Positions 42,557-51,781 of a DNA stretch of 64,000 bases are shown piece after piece (the stretch's first letter is position 1; each line of letters begins with the position of its first letter). Position numbers and translations under genes: made by a program. Source of the stretch: Paraperibacillus esterisolvens (lineage in GTDB: Bacteria; Bacillota; Bacilli; Bacillales; DSM-1321). The notes under the pieces are model-generated. The model was not told the origin of the DNA and made no database searches. It saw nothing but the letters and a program-made list of their open reading frames with translations. The stretch spans positions 496,001 through 560,000 of the forward strand of contig NZ_CP143545.1 in NCBI RefSeq assembly GCF_046237625.1. Reading direction: 5' to 3'.

Positions 42557-42569
42557 ATAAGGTTTGAAG

Positions 42570-42608
42570 AAACGGCCGCCAGGTTTATCTTGGGCGGCCT
42601 TTCTATTT
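42570..42608 (+). terminator. terminator after SRPBCC gene
   Basis: GGCCGCC / GGCGGCC, a 7-bp stem with a loop of about 12 nt and a T-rich tail. Confidence 0.7.
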
Positions 42609-42683
42609 TCGTTATACGAAATCAATTAGTCGTATACATTAATTAGCTCCTTTTTATCATTTACAATCTAAAGGAGAAGAAGC

Positions 42684-43025
42684 ATGAACATTTTTGAAAA
42701 AATTCTTGGAAGTCTGGATGAAAAGAGGGAGTGGAAAGAGATAGAGGCACGTGCAAAGACGCTTCCAAGTGAATATCACAGCGCTTACAAAGCCATCCAA
42801 AAATATATGTGGACTGCTGGCGGCGGACCCACCGGGTGGAAGGATATCAGCCGTATTTATAATGGGATTCTTGATCTATTTGAAGAAGGTGCAGCGGAAG
42901 GAAAGAAAGTTACTGACCTCACGGGTAAGGACGTGGAAGCATTCTGTGACGACCTCGTGAAAGATGAGCCAACATGGAAGGATAAATACCGAAAGAAGTT
43001 GAACGATACGATCGGCAGGGTTTAA
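42684..43025 (+). CDS. DUF1048 family protein
   Basis: A 113-residue helical protein, MNIFEKILGSLDEKREWKEI, with YKAIQKYMWTAGGGPTGW and a VEAFCDDLVKDEPTWKDKYR end, as in DUF1048. Such genes often sit beside PadR regulators; none is seen here. AAAGGAGAAG precedes the ATG. It is monocistronic. Confidence 0.8.
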   Translation: MNIFEKILGSLDEKREWKEIEARAKTLPSEYHSAYKAIQKYMWTAGGGPTGWKDISRIYNGILDLFEEGAAEGKKVTDLTGKDVEAFCDDLVKDEPTWKDKYRKKLNDTIGRV

Positions 43026-43072
43026 CCATACTGAAAAATTTCGTTCTTTGGGTTGAGGTGTTAGGAAAGAAT

Positions 43073-43108
43073 GAAACCAAGGGTTTGCTCCAGGGTCCCT
43101 GGTTTTAC
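43073..43108 (+). terminator. terminator after DUF1048 gene
   Basis: AAACCAAGGG / CCCTGGTTTT stem with one bulged base. Confidence 0.6.
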
Positions 43109-43125
43109 TAATAATATGCTAAAAG

Positions 43126-43833
43126 CTATTTATACAAAAACACCTTCAGGCTGTCATCCCTGTCAACCGTGGCGAGCAGCACCTTTTCCACTTCGGTTCC
43201 ATACCTGCCCTTAAGGGTCGTTATCACCCAGTCTGTATCCTTCTGGATTTCCTTTAGCACATCTGGGATGATCCGGCCTTCTTTTATAATGGTTCTGGGC
43301 AGAAAAAAAGGCTCGGTTTTGATTCCGGAAAGAGCGGGGGTGAGTGGTTCGTACTTGGGATCCAGGAAGACTGAGAGCTTTCCACCCGCTTCCCATGTTG
43401 CCAGGGCAACCTTTTTCACATCGGCTATCTTATCCTGGCGAAGTTCCTCCAGCAGGACATCAATGGTGATCCTGGCCTTCTTCAAGCCTTCATACAAAAT
43501 TCTGCCGTTTTTGACAACCGTGACCGGCTTATGATTGACCAGATTCCTGAACCAGGGCCATTTCAAGATCAGGAGGATGCCGGATAAATACAGGGCCACC
43601 AGGACAATGGTGGTGGTCACCGAACCCTTTAAGCCCAGATGCTGATCAGACAGCGGATGGGCGATGATGTTACCGATAACGAGGGCTATGACAAAATCAA
43701 GGAGCCTTAGCTGGGAAATGGCACGCTGTCCCAATATCCTGGCAACCAGCACTAAAAAAACGAAGGCAACCACTGCCCGCAGGATCCATTCTATCGTCGT
43801 CAGGGCTTCCTGGTCCTGATAAAAATCAAGCAT
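43126..43833 (-). CDS. DUF421/YetF-type membrane protein
   Basis: A 235-residue membrane protein with three N-terminal helices (about 18-36, 44-62, 71-90) and a cytoplasmic YetF domain. Motifs RILGQRAISQLRLLDFVIAL and KPVTVVKNGRILYEGLKKAR are typical. It ends with two domain repeats (VKKVALATWEAGG, VEKVLLATVDRDD). Bacillus paralogues form part of the spore germination or membrane protein set, but the role is not known. Confidence 0.9.
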   Translation of the reverse strand: MLDFYQDQEALTTIEWILRAVVAFVFLVLVARILGQRAISQLRLLDFVIALVIGNIIAHPLSDQHLGLKGSVTTTIVLVALYLSGILLILKWPWFRNLVNHKPVTVVKNGRILYEGLKKARITIDVLLEELRQDKIADVKKVALATWEAGGKLSVFLDPKYEPLTPALSGIKTEPFFLPRTIIKEGRIIPDVLKEIQKDTDWVITTLKGRYGTEVEKVLLATVDRDDSLKVFLYK

Positions 43834-44038
43834 CTAACTCATCCTCCCGCATGAGAATTCACTATGCTTAGTCTGCCTTCCCCGGTATATAATGATGCAT
43901 GAGAGGGCCAGTCCCCCCTACAGTTCTCTGCCGTAAAATGCGCTATAATTAAAAAGTCAGGAGCAGCCATTTTGTAGTGTCCTCCCTGTGTATTTAGGGA
44001 AAAGTAAATCAAAAGCCAGAATATAAAGGAGCCTTCCC

Positions 44039-45499
44039 ATGACAAAACAAGCAGGATGGAACCTGGAAAATACGTATTCGAGTCTTCCGAAAACCTTTTA
44101 TACCAAGCAGAATCCGCAGCCAGTTGAGGATCCCGGTTTGGTGATTCTGAACGGAAAGCTGGCAGAGTCGCTTGGATTGGATACAGATGTACTTCAAAGT
44201 GAAGAGGCTGTCAATATACTTGCCGGAAATGCCGTGCCGGATGGAGCAGAGCCGCTTGCCCAGGCCTATGCCGGGCATCAATTCGGACATTTCACCATGC
44301 TCGGTGACGGCCGGGCTGTGCTCATCGGGGAACAGGCGGCCCCGTCCGGCGGACGGTATGATATCCAGCTGAAGGGGCCGGGACGGACGCCTTACTCCCG
44401 CGGCGGTGACGGCCGGGCGGCACTAGGGCCGATGCTTCGCGAATATATCATCAGTGAAGCGATGCATGCACTCGGCATCCCGACCACCCGTAGCCTGGCT
44501 GTGGTGGCAACCGGTGAAGCGGTCCTCAGGGAAACCCCGCTTCCAGGTGCCATCCTGACACGGGTCGCTGCCAGCCATCTCCGTGTCGGCACATTCCAAT
44601 ATGCTTCCAGGTTCGCATCGGTTGATGACCTGCAGGCACTGGCCGATTATGCCATCGACCGCCATTACCCGGAAATCAAGGAAGATGATAACCGGTATCT
44701 TTCCCTTTTGCGTGCGGTAATTGAGCGCCAGGCCATGCTGATCGCCAAGTGGCAGCTTGCCGGCTTCATTCATGGAGTGATGAATACTGACAACATGACC
44801 ATCAGCGGGGAAACGATTGATTATGGACCATGCGCATTCATGGATGTTTTTGATCCGGCCACTGTCTTCAGCTCGATTGATGTCCAGGGCCGCTATGCTT
44901 TCGGAAATCAGCAGAACATCGGCGGCTGGAACTTGGCGCGCTTTGCCGAGACCCTGCTGCCGCTGCTGAATGATGACGAAAACAAAGCTATTGAAAGCGC
45001 CCAGGAGGCGATTGCCGATTATAGCAAGATCTACTTCCGTGACTGGCTCGTCGGCATGAGGGCAAAGCTTGGCCTGTTCGGCGGGGAGGAGGCAGACAAA
45101 GACTTGATTGAAAATCTTCTTAGCATGATGCAGAAGCACCGGGCCGACTACACCAATACCTTCCGGGCCCTTACATTTGGCAGGCTTGATGAAACCACCT
45201 TTTCCGGAACTCCAGAATTTGAGACTTGGTACAGGGCCTGGCAGGAGAGGCTGTCAAGGCAGGAAGAGACAGCGGAAGCCTCGCAAGAACTGATGAAAAA
45301 CAGCAACCCTGCCGTGATCCCGCGGAACCACAGAGTTGAAGAGGCACTCGAGGCCGCCGCGGAGGATGGAAATCTTGATCCGATGATGAAACTCCTGGCT
45401 GTTCTCTCAAAGCCGTACGCCCATACGCCAGAGCAGGAAGAATACACTTTAGTGCCTGCAGCGGGCAAGGTTCCTTACCGGACATTTTGCGGCACATAA
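44039..45499 (+). CDS. selO: protein adenylyltransferase SelO (YdiU/UPF0061)
   Basis: A 486-residue pseudokinase-fold AMPylator, transferring AMP from ATP to Ser, Thr or Tyr of target proteins, linked to oxidative stress. Family landmarks are AYAGHQFGHFTMLGDGRAVL, QLKGPGRTPYSRGGDGRAAL and GVMNTDNMTISGETIDYGPC, the last carrying the metal-binding Asn and Asp. The C-terminus ends YRTFCGT, without selenocysteine, as usual in bacteria. AAGGAG precedes the ATG. Confidence 0.95.
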   Translation: MTKQAGWNLENTYSSLPKTFYTKQNPQPVEDPGLVILNGKLAESLGLDTDVLQSEEAVNILAGNAVPDGAEPLAQAYAGHQFGHFTMLGDGRAVLIGEQAAPSGGRYDIQLKGPGRTPYSRGGDGRAALGPMLREYIISEAMHALGIPTTRSLAVVATGEAVLRETPLPGAILTRVAASHLRVGTFQYASRFASVDDLQALADYAIDRHYPEIKEDDNRYLSLLRAVIERQAMLIAKWQLAGFIHGVMNTDNMTISGETIDYGPCAFMDVFDPATVFSSIDVQGRYAFGNQQNIGGWNLARFAETLLPLLNDDENKAIESAQEAIADYSKIYFRDWLVGMRAKLGLFGGEEADKDLIENLLSMMQKHRADYTNTFRALTFGRLDETTFSGTPEFETWYRAWQERLSRQEETAEASQELMKNSNPAVIPRNHRVEEALEAAAEDGNLDPMMKLLAVLSKPYAHTPEQEEYTLVPAAGKVPYRTFCGT

Positions 45500-45599
45500 C
45501 GCGGCACCACGAAAAAAAAGCTTGTGCATCCCAGGCAGCTGAAAAAGCTTTTTCTGCATTTAATTAATCAAGCTTTTTTTCGGGCGTAAAATATTTCTT

Positions 45600-45640
45600 A
45601 AAAAAACAGTCGATTTTCTTATGGATCGACTGTTTTTTGT
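45600..45640 (+). terminator. terminator after selO
   Basis: AAAAACAGTCGAT / ATCGACTGTTTTT, a 13-bp perfect stem with a 10-nt loop and T-run. A second, weaker AAGCTT-based hairpin precedes it (about 45513-45580). Confidence 0.85.
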
Positions 45641-45687
45641 TTTTTGAGTAAAAAACTGAGAAGATTTCAAATTATTTCAATTGAATA

Positions 45688-45716
45688 TTGTTAAGTAATC
45701 AGAAAAATGTCATAAT
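45688..45716 (+). promoter_or_regulatory. candidate promoter of the peptide ABC operon
   Basis: TTGTTA and CATAAT are 17 bp apart, 47 bp before the first gene. The spacer holds a weak CodY-box-like match (AATCAGAAAAAT region, 11 of 15), as CodY controls peptide transporters in Bacillus. Confidence 0.45.
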
Positions 45717-45762
45717 TCAATCATATTCTATTAATTACATATATCCCCAAGAGAAAGGAGTT

Positions 45763-46773
45763 ATGTCCTTGAACAAACCAATCATAGAAGTGAAAGAGCT
45801 GAAAACAAGCTTTCGGACGGATGAAGCTGAAATACCTGTAGTAAACGGAATCAGTTTTCACATTAATCCTGGGGAGATCCTCGGTATAGTGGGAGAATCC
45901 GGCTGCGGGAAAAGCGTTACCTCCTTATCAATCATGGGTCTTGTTCCTTCACCCTCGGGAAAGGTTGAAGGAGAAATTCTTTTTAAGGGAGAAAACCTTG
46001 CTGATGCCCCGGAATCCCGGATGAGAAAGATTCGCGGGAATGACATTGCAATGATTTTCCAAGAACCGATGACGAGCTTAAATCCAGTGTTTACAATTGG
46101 CGAGCAGTTAATTGAATCTATAAGAATACATAGAAAATGGAATAAAAAAATGGCTGAAGCCAGGGCTGTAGAGATGCTTAGGCTTGTTGGCCTGCCAAGA
46201 GCCGAGGACCTGATCAGGGAATATCCCCACCAGCTCTCGGGAGGAATGAGACAGCGTGTGATGATAGCCATGGCTATGATCTGCGACCCGGCACTTTTAA
46301 TAGCTGATGAACCAACAACCGCACTCGATGTAACGATACAGGCACAAATTCTGGAGCTAATGAAGAAATTAAATAAAGAAACAGAGACAGCCATCATGAT
46401 GATCACCCATGACCTGGGTGTAGTGGCTGAAATTTGTGAACGTGTTGCAGTGATGTATTCAGGGCGAATTGTGGAAGAAGCGGATGTCAGAACTATTTTC
46501 CAGGATCCAAAACATCCCTATACGATCGGCCTGATTCAATCTGTACCTGATATGAGGGATAAAAAAGAACGATTATACTCCATACCCGGCAATGTACCAA
46601 AGCCCGGGGCTGCCAAGCCCGGCTGCCCATTTGCACCCCGCTGTGCCCATGCGATGGAGAAGTGCGTAACTAAAACTCCTTCGCTGAAAAGTTTAAACGA
46701 TGGCCAGAAAGTCAGGTGCTGGCTGTATGAGGATGGAAAAGGAGTAAAGCTGAATGACACAGCCATTAGTTAA
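45763..46773 (+). CDS. oligopeptide ABC transporter ATP-binding protein (AppD/OppD type)
   Basis: A 336-residue ATPase of a peptide importer. Walker A is GESGCGKSVTS, the Q-loop IFQEPMTSLNPVF, signature LSGGMRQRVMIAMAM and Walker B LLIADEPTTALDVT. The C-terminal oligopeptide extension has Cys ligands C-x5-C-x6-C-type (GCPFAPRCAHAMEKC), an Fe-S/zinc site of OppD/DppD. AAAGGAG before ATG 45763 fixes the start; a 25-residue longer form lacks a site. The downstream ATPase overlaps by 20 bases. Confidence 0.93.
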   Translation: MSLNKPIIEVKELKTSFRTDEAEIPVVNGISFHINPGEILGIVGESGCGKSVTSLSIMGLVPSPSGKVEGEILFKGENLADAPESRMRKIRGNDIAMIFQEPMTSLNPVFTIGEQLIESIRIHRKWNKKMAEARAVEMLRLVGLPRAEDLIREYPHQLSGGMRQRVMIAMAMICDPALLIADEPTTALDVTIQAQILELMKKLNKETETAIMMITHDLGVVAEICERVAVMYSGRIVEEADVRTIFQDPKHPYTIGLIQSVPDMRDKKERLYSIPGNVPKPGAAKPGCPFAPRCAHAMEKCVTKTPSLKSLNDGQKVRCWLYEDGKGVKLNDTAIS

Positions 46774-47722
46774 GGTAGAAAACTTAAAAAAACACTTCCC
46801 GATCAGAGGAGGACTTCTGGGCAAAACAATTGGTGAAGTAAAAGCAGTTGATGGAATTTCATTTTTTATCAATAAAGGTGAGACGCTTGGACTTGTAGGT
46901 GAAAGCGGCTGCGGGAAATCCACAACCGGCCGGATGCTGCTTAGGCTGTTAGACCCGAGTGAAGGGAAAATATTTTTTGAGGGAACAGATATTACGGAGC
47001 TGCCGGCTGCTGATATGAGAAAGATGCGGCGGGAAATGCAGATGGTTTTTCAGGATCCATATGCATCGCTAAACCCAAGGCATACTGTTAGGAAAATACT
47101 CGAGGAACCATTAATCGTTCATGGTGTGAAGGATAAGGCTGAACGGAAAAAACGGGTCAATGAATTACTTGAGATTGTAGGTCTCAGCAGCTATCATTCC
47201 AATCGTTACCCACATCAGTTCAGCGGCGGTCAGAGGCAGAGAATCGGGATTGCCCGTGCGCTGGCAGTAAACCCCAAATTAATCATTGCAGATGAGCCAG
47301 TCTCGGCTCTCGACGTTTCTATTCAATCACAGGTCCTGAATCTTTTGCAGGATTTGCAGAAAGAATTCGACCTGACATACCTTTTTATCGCTCATGACCT
47401 GGGAGTAGTCCGGCATATCAGCGACCGAGTGGGTGTGATGTATCTCGGCCATATTGTAGAGCTTGCAGATAGTGAAGACATTTACAGCAGCCCTAAGCAC
47501 CCATATACACAAGCGTTATTATCGGCGGTTCCTATACCTGATGTCGAGCATAAAAAAGAAAGAATCATCCTTCAAGGGGATGTGCCTAGTCCAGCAAACC
47601 CGCCAAAAGGCTGTCCGTTCCATACAAGGTGCCCTAAGGTTATGGATATATGCAGCTCTTCAAGGCCGATTTTCAAACAAGTAAGTCCAGGTCATTATAC
47701 AGCCTGTCATTTATATGAATGA
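46754..47722 (+). CDS. oligopeptide ABC transporter ATP-binding protein (AppF/OppF type)
   Basis: The second ATPase, 322 residues, pairs with the previous one. Walker A GESGCGKSTTG, FQDPYASLNPR, signature FSGGQRQRIGIARAL and Walker B LIIADEPVSALDVS are intact. The C-terminal Cys motif GCPFHTRCPKVMDIC is present. Its start overlaps the upstream gene, which ensures equal amounts of the two subunits of the heterodimeric ATPase. The gene order ATPase-ATPase-binding protein-permease-permease is that of appDFABC in B. subtilis. Confidence 0.93.
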   Translation: MTQPLVKVENLKKHFPIRGGLLGKTIGEVKAVDGISFFINKGETLGLVGESGCGKSTTGRMLLRLLDPSEGKIFFEGTDITELPAADMRKMRREMQMVFQDPYASLNPRHTVRKILEEPLIVHGVKDKAERKKRVNELLEIVGLSSYHSNRYPHQFSGGQRQRIGIARALAVNPKLIIADEPVSALDVSIQSQVLNLLQDLQKEFDLTYLFIAHDLGVVRHISDRVGVMYLGHIVELADSEDIYSSPKHPYTQALLSAVPIPDVEHKKERIILQGDVPSPANPPKGCPFHTRCPKVMDICSSSRPIFKQVSPGHYTACHLYE

Positions 47723-47771
47723 CAGTAAGTATATATATTAAGTACCATCATTTCAAAGGGGGATAAGAAAT

Positions 47772-49376
47772 ATGAAAAAGAGTTTATGGTATGTATTTGC
47801 CTGTCTGCTTGCTTTTTCACTTGTACTGTCCGGCTGTAGTTCTTCAAAAAGCAGCAGCGGTGAAAAAGGCGGCAGCGGTAAAAAAGGATACACCCTTATT
47901 TATGGACGGGGCGGTGATTCGACAGCTCTTGATCCGGCTGTGACAACAGAGGGAGAATCCTTTATTGTTACGGAACAGATTTTTGAAAATCTAGTAACCT
48001 ATGGGAAAGATAATACTGAAATAGAACCTTCACTTGCAAAATCCTGGGAAGTTTCACCGGATTCCCTGACTTATACTTTTACCTTAAATGAAGGAATCAA
48101 GTTCCATGATGGAACGGACTTTAATGCAGAAGCGGTTGTAAAAAACTTCCAGCGCTGGGCAAAAAGTAAAGATGAGGCAAAATTTGCTTACTATCCTTCT
48201 ATGTTTGGCGGATTTGAGGGTGATGAAGGCCACGTAATTAAAGAAGTAAAAGCGGTCGATGAAAAAACTGTTGTATTTACTCTTACACGCCCTCAAGCTC
48301 CGTTCTTAAAAAATCTGGCGATGAGCACTTTTGCTATTGCAAGTCCAACTGCATTTGAAAAAGATGGAGACAATTTCACTAAAAATCCTGTTGGTACAGG
48401 TCCTTTTAAATTCAAATCTTGGAAAAAGAATGACACGATTGAAGTAGTAAAGAACGATAAATACTGGAAAAAGGGACTGCCTAAGCTTGCCGGTGTTAAG
48501 TTCAAGGTCATAAAGGATAACTCAGCCCGCTTAAATGCATTGATTAAAGGTGAAATCGACTTGATGGATGGCTTAAATCCAAGTGATATGCCTAAAGTCA
48601 AAAAGGACAGCAAACTGCAGTTATTTGAGCGTCCGTCTATGAACGTCGGCTATTTCGGATTTAATACAGAGAAAGAACCGTTTAATAAAAAAGAGGTCCG
48701 CCAGGCAATCAGCCATTTAATCAACAAGCAGGATATTATTACAAACTTCTTTGAAGGTACAGCAGAGCCGGCTAAAAACCCAATGCCGCCTTCTGTCAGC
48801 GGTTATAATAAAGATATCCAGGACTATGAATACAGTGTAGAAAAGGCAAAAGAACTGCTGAAAAAGGCTGGGCTTGAAAAAGGGTTTAAAATGGACCTGT
48901 GGGCTATGCCAGTACCACGTCCGTATATGCCTTCCGGTCAAAAAGTTGCTGAAGCTATACAGGCAAGCCTTAAACAAGTCAATATCGATGCAAAGATTGT
49001 GACGTTTGAGTGGGGAACATATCTTGAGAAGGTTCAAGCAGGTGAAGCACCAACATTTATGCTTGGCTGGACAGGAGATAATGGAGATGCCGATAACTTC
49101 CTTTATACATTACTTGATAAAGATACGATTGGATCAAATAACTATGCCCGTTACAGCAATGAAAAAGTTCATAAATTGCTGGTAGAAGCGCAGTCTACTG
49201 CAGATGAAAATAAACGTAATGAATTGTACCAGCAGGCACAAGTCATTATTCATGAAGATGCTCCTTGGGTTCCGCTTGTTCATTCTAAGCCGCAGCTGGC
49301 TGGTTCGAGCAGCATTAAGGGATTTGTTCCGCATCCAACTGGGTCTCAATCCTTCGTAGACGTATCTGTAGACTAA
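47772..49376 (+). CDS. peptide ABC transporter substrate-binding lipoprotein (SBP_bac_5)
   Basis: A 534-residue family 5 binding protein, tethered by lipid at the Cys of LSGC (about residue 22), with a Ser/Gly/Lys linker. FHDGTDFNAEAVVKNFQRW and PVGTGPFKFKSW are SBP_bac_5 signatures. The size and family suit oligopeptides or dipeptides; the exact ligand is unknown. GGGGGATAAG precedes the ATG. It sits between the ATPase and permease genes of the operon. Confidence 0.93.
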   Translation: MKKSLWYVFACLLAFSLVLSGCSSSKSSSGEKGGSGKKGYTLIYGRGGDSTALDPAVTTEGESFIVTEQIFENLVTYGKDNTEIEPSLAKSWEVSPDSLTYTFTLNEGIKFHDGTDFNAEAVVKNFQRWAKSKDEAKFAYYPSMFGGFEGDEGHVIKEVKAVDEKTVVFTLTRPQAPFLKNLAMSTFAIASPTAFEKDGDNFTKNPVGTGPFKFKSWKKNDTIEVVKNDKYWKKGLPKLAGVKFKVIKDNSARLNALIKGEIDLMDGLNPSDMPKVKKDSKLQLFERPSMNVGYFGFNTEKEPFNKKEVRQAISHLINKQDIITNFFEGTAEPAKNPMPPSVSGYNKDIQDYEYSVEKAKELLKKAGLEKGFKMDLWAMPVPRPYMPSGQKVAEAIQASLKQVNIDAKIVTFEWGTYLEKVQAGEAPTFMLGWTGDNGDADNFLYTLLDKDTIGSNNYARYSNEKVHKLLVEAQSTADENKRNELYQQAQVIIHEDAPWVPLVHSKPQLAGSSSIKGFVPHPTGSQSFVDVSVD

Positions 49377-49449
49377 TTAAGTGGAACAGGGAGTATGGAT
49401 CTCTTCATACTCCCTGATCTTATGATGTTTTAGGAAGAGGTGAGCGGAT

Positions 49450-50454
49450 ATGTTCTCATACACGATACGGCGGTTAACTGCACTTATTCCAGTCCTGCTC
49501 GGAATGACTTTCATAGTATTTATGATGATTCGCGCCATACCCGGCAATCCAGCCCAAATTATATTAGGCCAGCAGGCAACTAAAGAAGCCATGGCGGCTT
49601 TAACCAAGGAGCTTGGCCTGGACAGGCCCTGGCCCACTCAATTTTGGGAATATTTAACCGGAATTTTCACGGGTGATTTAGGAGTTTCATTAAAATCAAG
49701 AGTACCGATCTCTGAGGAAATATGGCCATATCTTGCGGCTACCATTGAACTGTCATTAGTGGCGATGCTGATCGCCATTGTGATAGGGGTTAATGCAGGA
49801 ATCATTTCCGCTTGGTTCCAAAACTCCTGGTTTGACTACGCTGCAATGGTCGTCGCGCTGATTGGTGTTTCTATGCCGATCTTCTGGCTGGGATTAATGG
49901 AGCAATACATAGTTGCCATTCAATGGGACCTGCTGCCAACAACAGGAAGAGATAATATACGGGATCCTGTTGAGGCTGTTACTAATTTTTATTTAATTGA
50001 TTCGTTATTGAACCATAGATTTGATCAATTTATCGAAGTTATTAGACATTTAATTCTCCCGGGTATTGCACTTGGAACCATCCCAATGGCGATTATTGCC
50101 CGAATGACCCGGTCGTCCATGCTTGAGGTCATGAGATCGGATTACATACGGACAGCACGGGCGAAAGGGATGAAAATGTTCTGGGTAGTGTACAAACATT
50201 CATTAAAGAACGCATTAATTCCGGTAGTTACTGTAATAGGACTGCAGACTGGCCTTCTTCTTGGAGGAGCTATTTTAACTGAAACGATCTTCGGCTGGCC
50301 TGGCATAGGCACTTATATATACGAAGCAATATCCTACCGTGATTATCCCGTGATCCAATCTGGTATTCTTGTAGTGGCGGCTATATTCGTACTAATCAAT
50401 CTGGTGGTTGACCTGCTGTATGCAGCGATTGATCCAAGAATCAAGTATAAATAG
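49450..50454 (+). CDS. peptide ABC transporter permease (AppB/DppB type)
   Basis: A 334-residue permease with six membrane helices. The N-terminal helix MFSYTIRRLTALIPVLLGMT and the EAA loop SDYIRTARAKGMKMFWVVYK, then ETIFGWPGIGTYIYEAI are characteristic. GAGGTGAG precedes the ATG. It partners the next gene, which starts 12 bases downstream. Confidence 0.93.
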   Translation: MFSYTIRRLTALIPVLLGMTFIVFMMIRAIPGNPAQIILGQQATKEAMAALTKELGLDRPWPTQFWEYLTGIFTGDLGVSLKSRVPISEEIWPYLAATIELSLVAMLIAIVIGVNAGIISAWFQNSWFDYAAMVVALIGVSMPIFWLGLMEQYIVAIQWDLLPTTGRDNIRDPVEAVTNFYLIDSLLNHRFDQFIEVIRHLILPGIALGTIPMAIIARMTRSSMLEVMRSDYIRTARAKGMKMFWVVYKHSLKNALIPVVTVIGLQTGLLLGGAILTETIFGWPGIGTYIYEAISYRDYPVIQSGILVVAAIFVLINLVVDLLYAAIDPRIKYK

Positions 50455-50466
50455 GAGGGAATAAAG

Positions 50467-51369
50467 ATGGCAGAACTTGCACACAGCACTCCTCCCGCGG
50501 TTCCTCCTCCAATAGCTGAGGAGCAGGCAGTATCCCCCTGGAAAGAGGCTTGGAAAAGCTTTAGAAAAAATAAGCTGGCCATTGTTGGATTATCGATTGT
50601 TCTATTTTTTATATTACTCGCTTTGTTCGCCGATTTCATCGCACCATACGAATTCGCTGACCAGAAACTTGCGGACAAGCATCTGCCTCCATCATCAGAG
50701 CATCTCTTTGGTACAGACCAGTTTGGGAGAGACATCCTAAGCCGTGTTATTTATGGAGCCAGGATATCACTTGGGGTAGGATTCATATCTGTTGCCGGTT
50801 CTGTAATTGTAGGTTCATTTCTAGGCATCATTGCTGGTTATTATGGGAAATGGGTAGATACTATTATTTCTCGATTTTTTGATATTCTACTTGCTTTCCC
50901 AAGTATTCTGCTTGCTATAGCAGTAGTGGCAGTCCTTGGGCCGTCATTGCGAAATGCATTGATTGCCATTGCTATTATTAATGTTCCAACCTTTGGACGC
51001 CTGCTCAGGTCAAGGGTGCTTACTGTTAAAGAAGAAGAATACATAACCGCTGCAAAAGCCATAGGAATGACGGACAGCCGGATCCTGATCCATCACATCC
51101 TGCCAAACAGCCTTGCTCCAATCATTGTGCAAGGCACGCTGGCAATTGCAACAGCTATCATTGAAGCTGCTGCATTGGGATTCTTAGGGATGGGAGCCCA
51201 GCCGCCTGCACCTGAATGGGGAAAAATGCTGGCGGACTCACGTGAGTTTATCCTTGATGCCCCTTGGACCGTATTATTTCCGGGACTGGCTATTATGCTT
51301 ACCGTATTAGGCTTTAACTTAATGGGCGACGGCTTAAGGGATGCCCTGGATCCAAGAATGAAAAACTAA
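50467..51369 (+). CDS. peptide ABC transporter permease (AppC/DppC type)
   Basis: A 300-residue permease with an N-terminal soluble tail (Pro-rich, residues 1-35) and six membrane helices. The lumenal HLFGTDQFGRDILSRVIYGA and the EAA loop EYITAAKAIGMTDSRILIHH are family marks. AGGAGGGAA precedes the ATG. It is the last gene of the operon; a hairpin terminator follows after about 50 bases. Confidence 0.93.
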   Translation: MAELAHSTPPAVPPPIAEEQAVSPWKEAWKSFRKNKLAIVGLSIVLFFILLALFADFIAPYEFADQKLADKHLPPSSEHLFGTDQFGRDILSRVIYGARISLGVGFISVAGSVIVGSFLGIIAGYYGKWVDTIISRFFDILLAFPSILLAIAVVAVLGPSLRNALIAIAIINVPTFGRLLRSRVLTVKEEEYITAAKAIGMTDSRILIHHILPNSLAPIIVQGTLAIATAIIEAAALGFLGMGAQPPAPEWGKMLADSREFILDAPWTVLFPGLAIMLTVLGFNLMGDGLRDALDPRMKN

Positions 51370-51416
51370 TAGATAAAAAAACAGCACTTTAACGAAGGCA
51401 CTGAAAAAGTCCTTAA

Positions 51417-51462
51417 AAAAGGTAGAAATTCTCATTTAGTTGAGAGTATCTACTTTTTTATT
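51417..51462 (+). terminator. terminator of the peptide ABC operon
   Basis: AAAGGTAGA with CTC / GAG and TCTACTTTTTT form a long stem with a small bulge, ending in a T-run. Confidence 0.65.
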
Positions 51463-51471
51463 TTGTAATAA

Positions 51472-51696
51472 GGAAAAAGCGAAGGAACGCTATAAGATTG
51501 AGGCAAATATAAGTGAATTAGACACGGGTATAATGCAGCGAAATCCTCAGGTCTAATTGGCATGGTACAAGGAGCCACTGCCATATTCATGGTCAACTTA
51601 AAGAGAATAATAAAGTTAAATGGTATAAAAAAGATGTTTTCCCACTACAAAAACAAGAAAAAAGCCAACTCTCCATTCTTAAGATACCTAAAATGA
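51472..51696 (+). pseudogene. IS1182-family transposase C-terminal remnant
   Basis: Frames here read KAKERYKIEANISEL and, after a shift near 51522, HGYNAAKSSGLIGMVQGATA, then IFMVNLKRIIKL and NSPFLRYLK before TGA at 51694-51696. This is the conserved end of IS1182-type transposases. The stop lies in an inverted repeat, AAGCCAACTCTC / GAGAGTTGGCTT (51662-51705), as expected for the IS end or its terminator. The rest of the element is gone and an internal frameshift marks decay. Confidence 0.65.
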
Positions 51697-51781
51697 GAGT
51701 TGGCTTAATTTGTAAGATTTAAGGCGGACTGAAAAAATGACAGATTTTCAGTGCTCTCGGGCATCCAGGCGTTTTTTTGTA

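Larger units (their letters stand above)
51370..51781. other. intergenic region with terminator and IS remnant
   Basis: It holds the operon terminator at 51417-51462, then the decayed IS1182-type transposase tail (51472-51696). Nothing else was seen. Confidence 0.55.

Noticed and set aside
45513..45580. Small RNA gene after selO
   Set aside because: AAGCTT-based inverted repeats are better explained as a first, weak terminator before the strong one at 45600.
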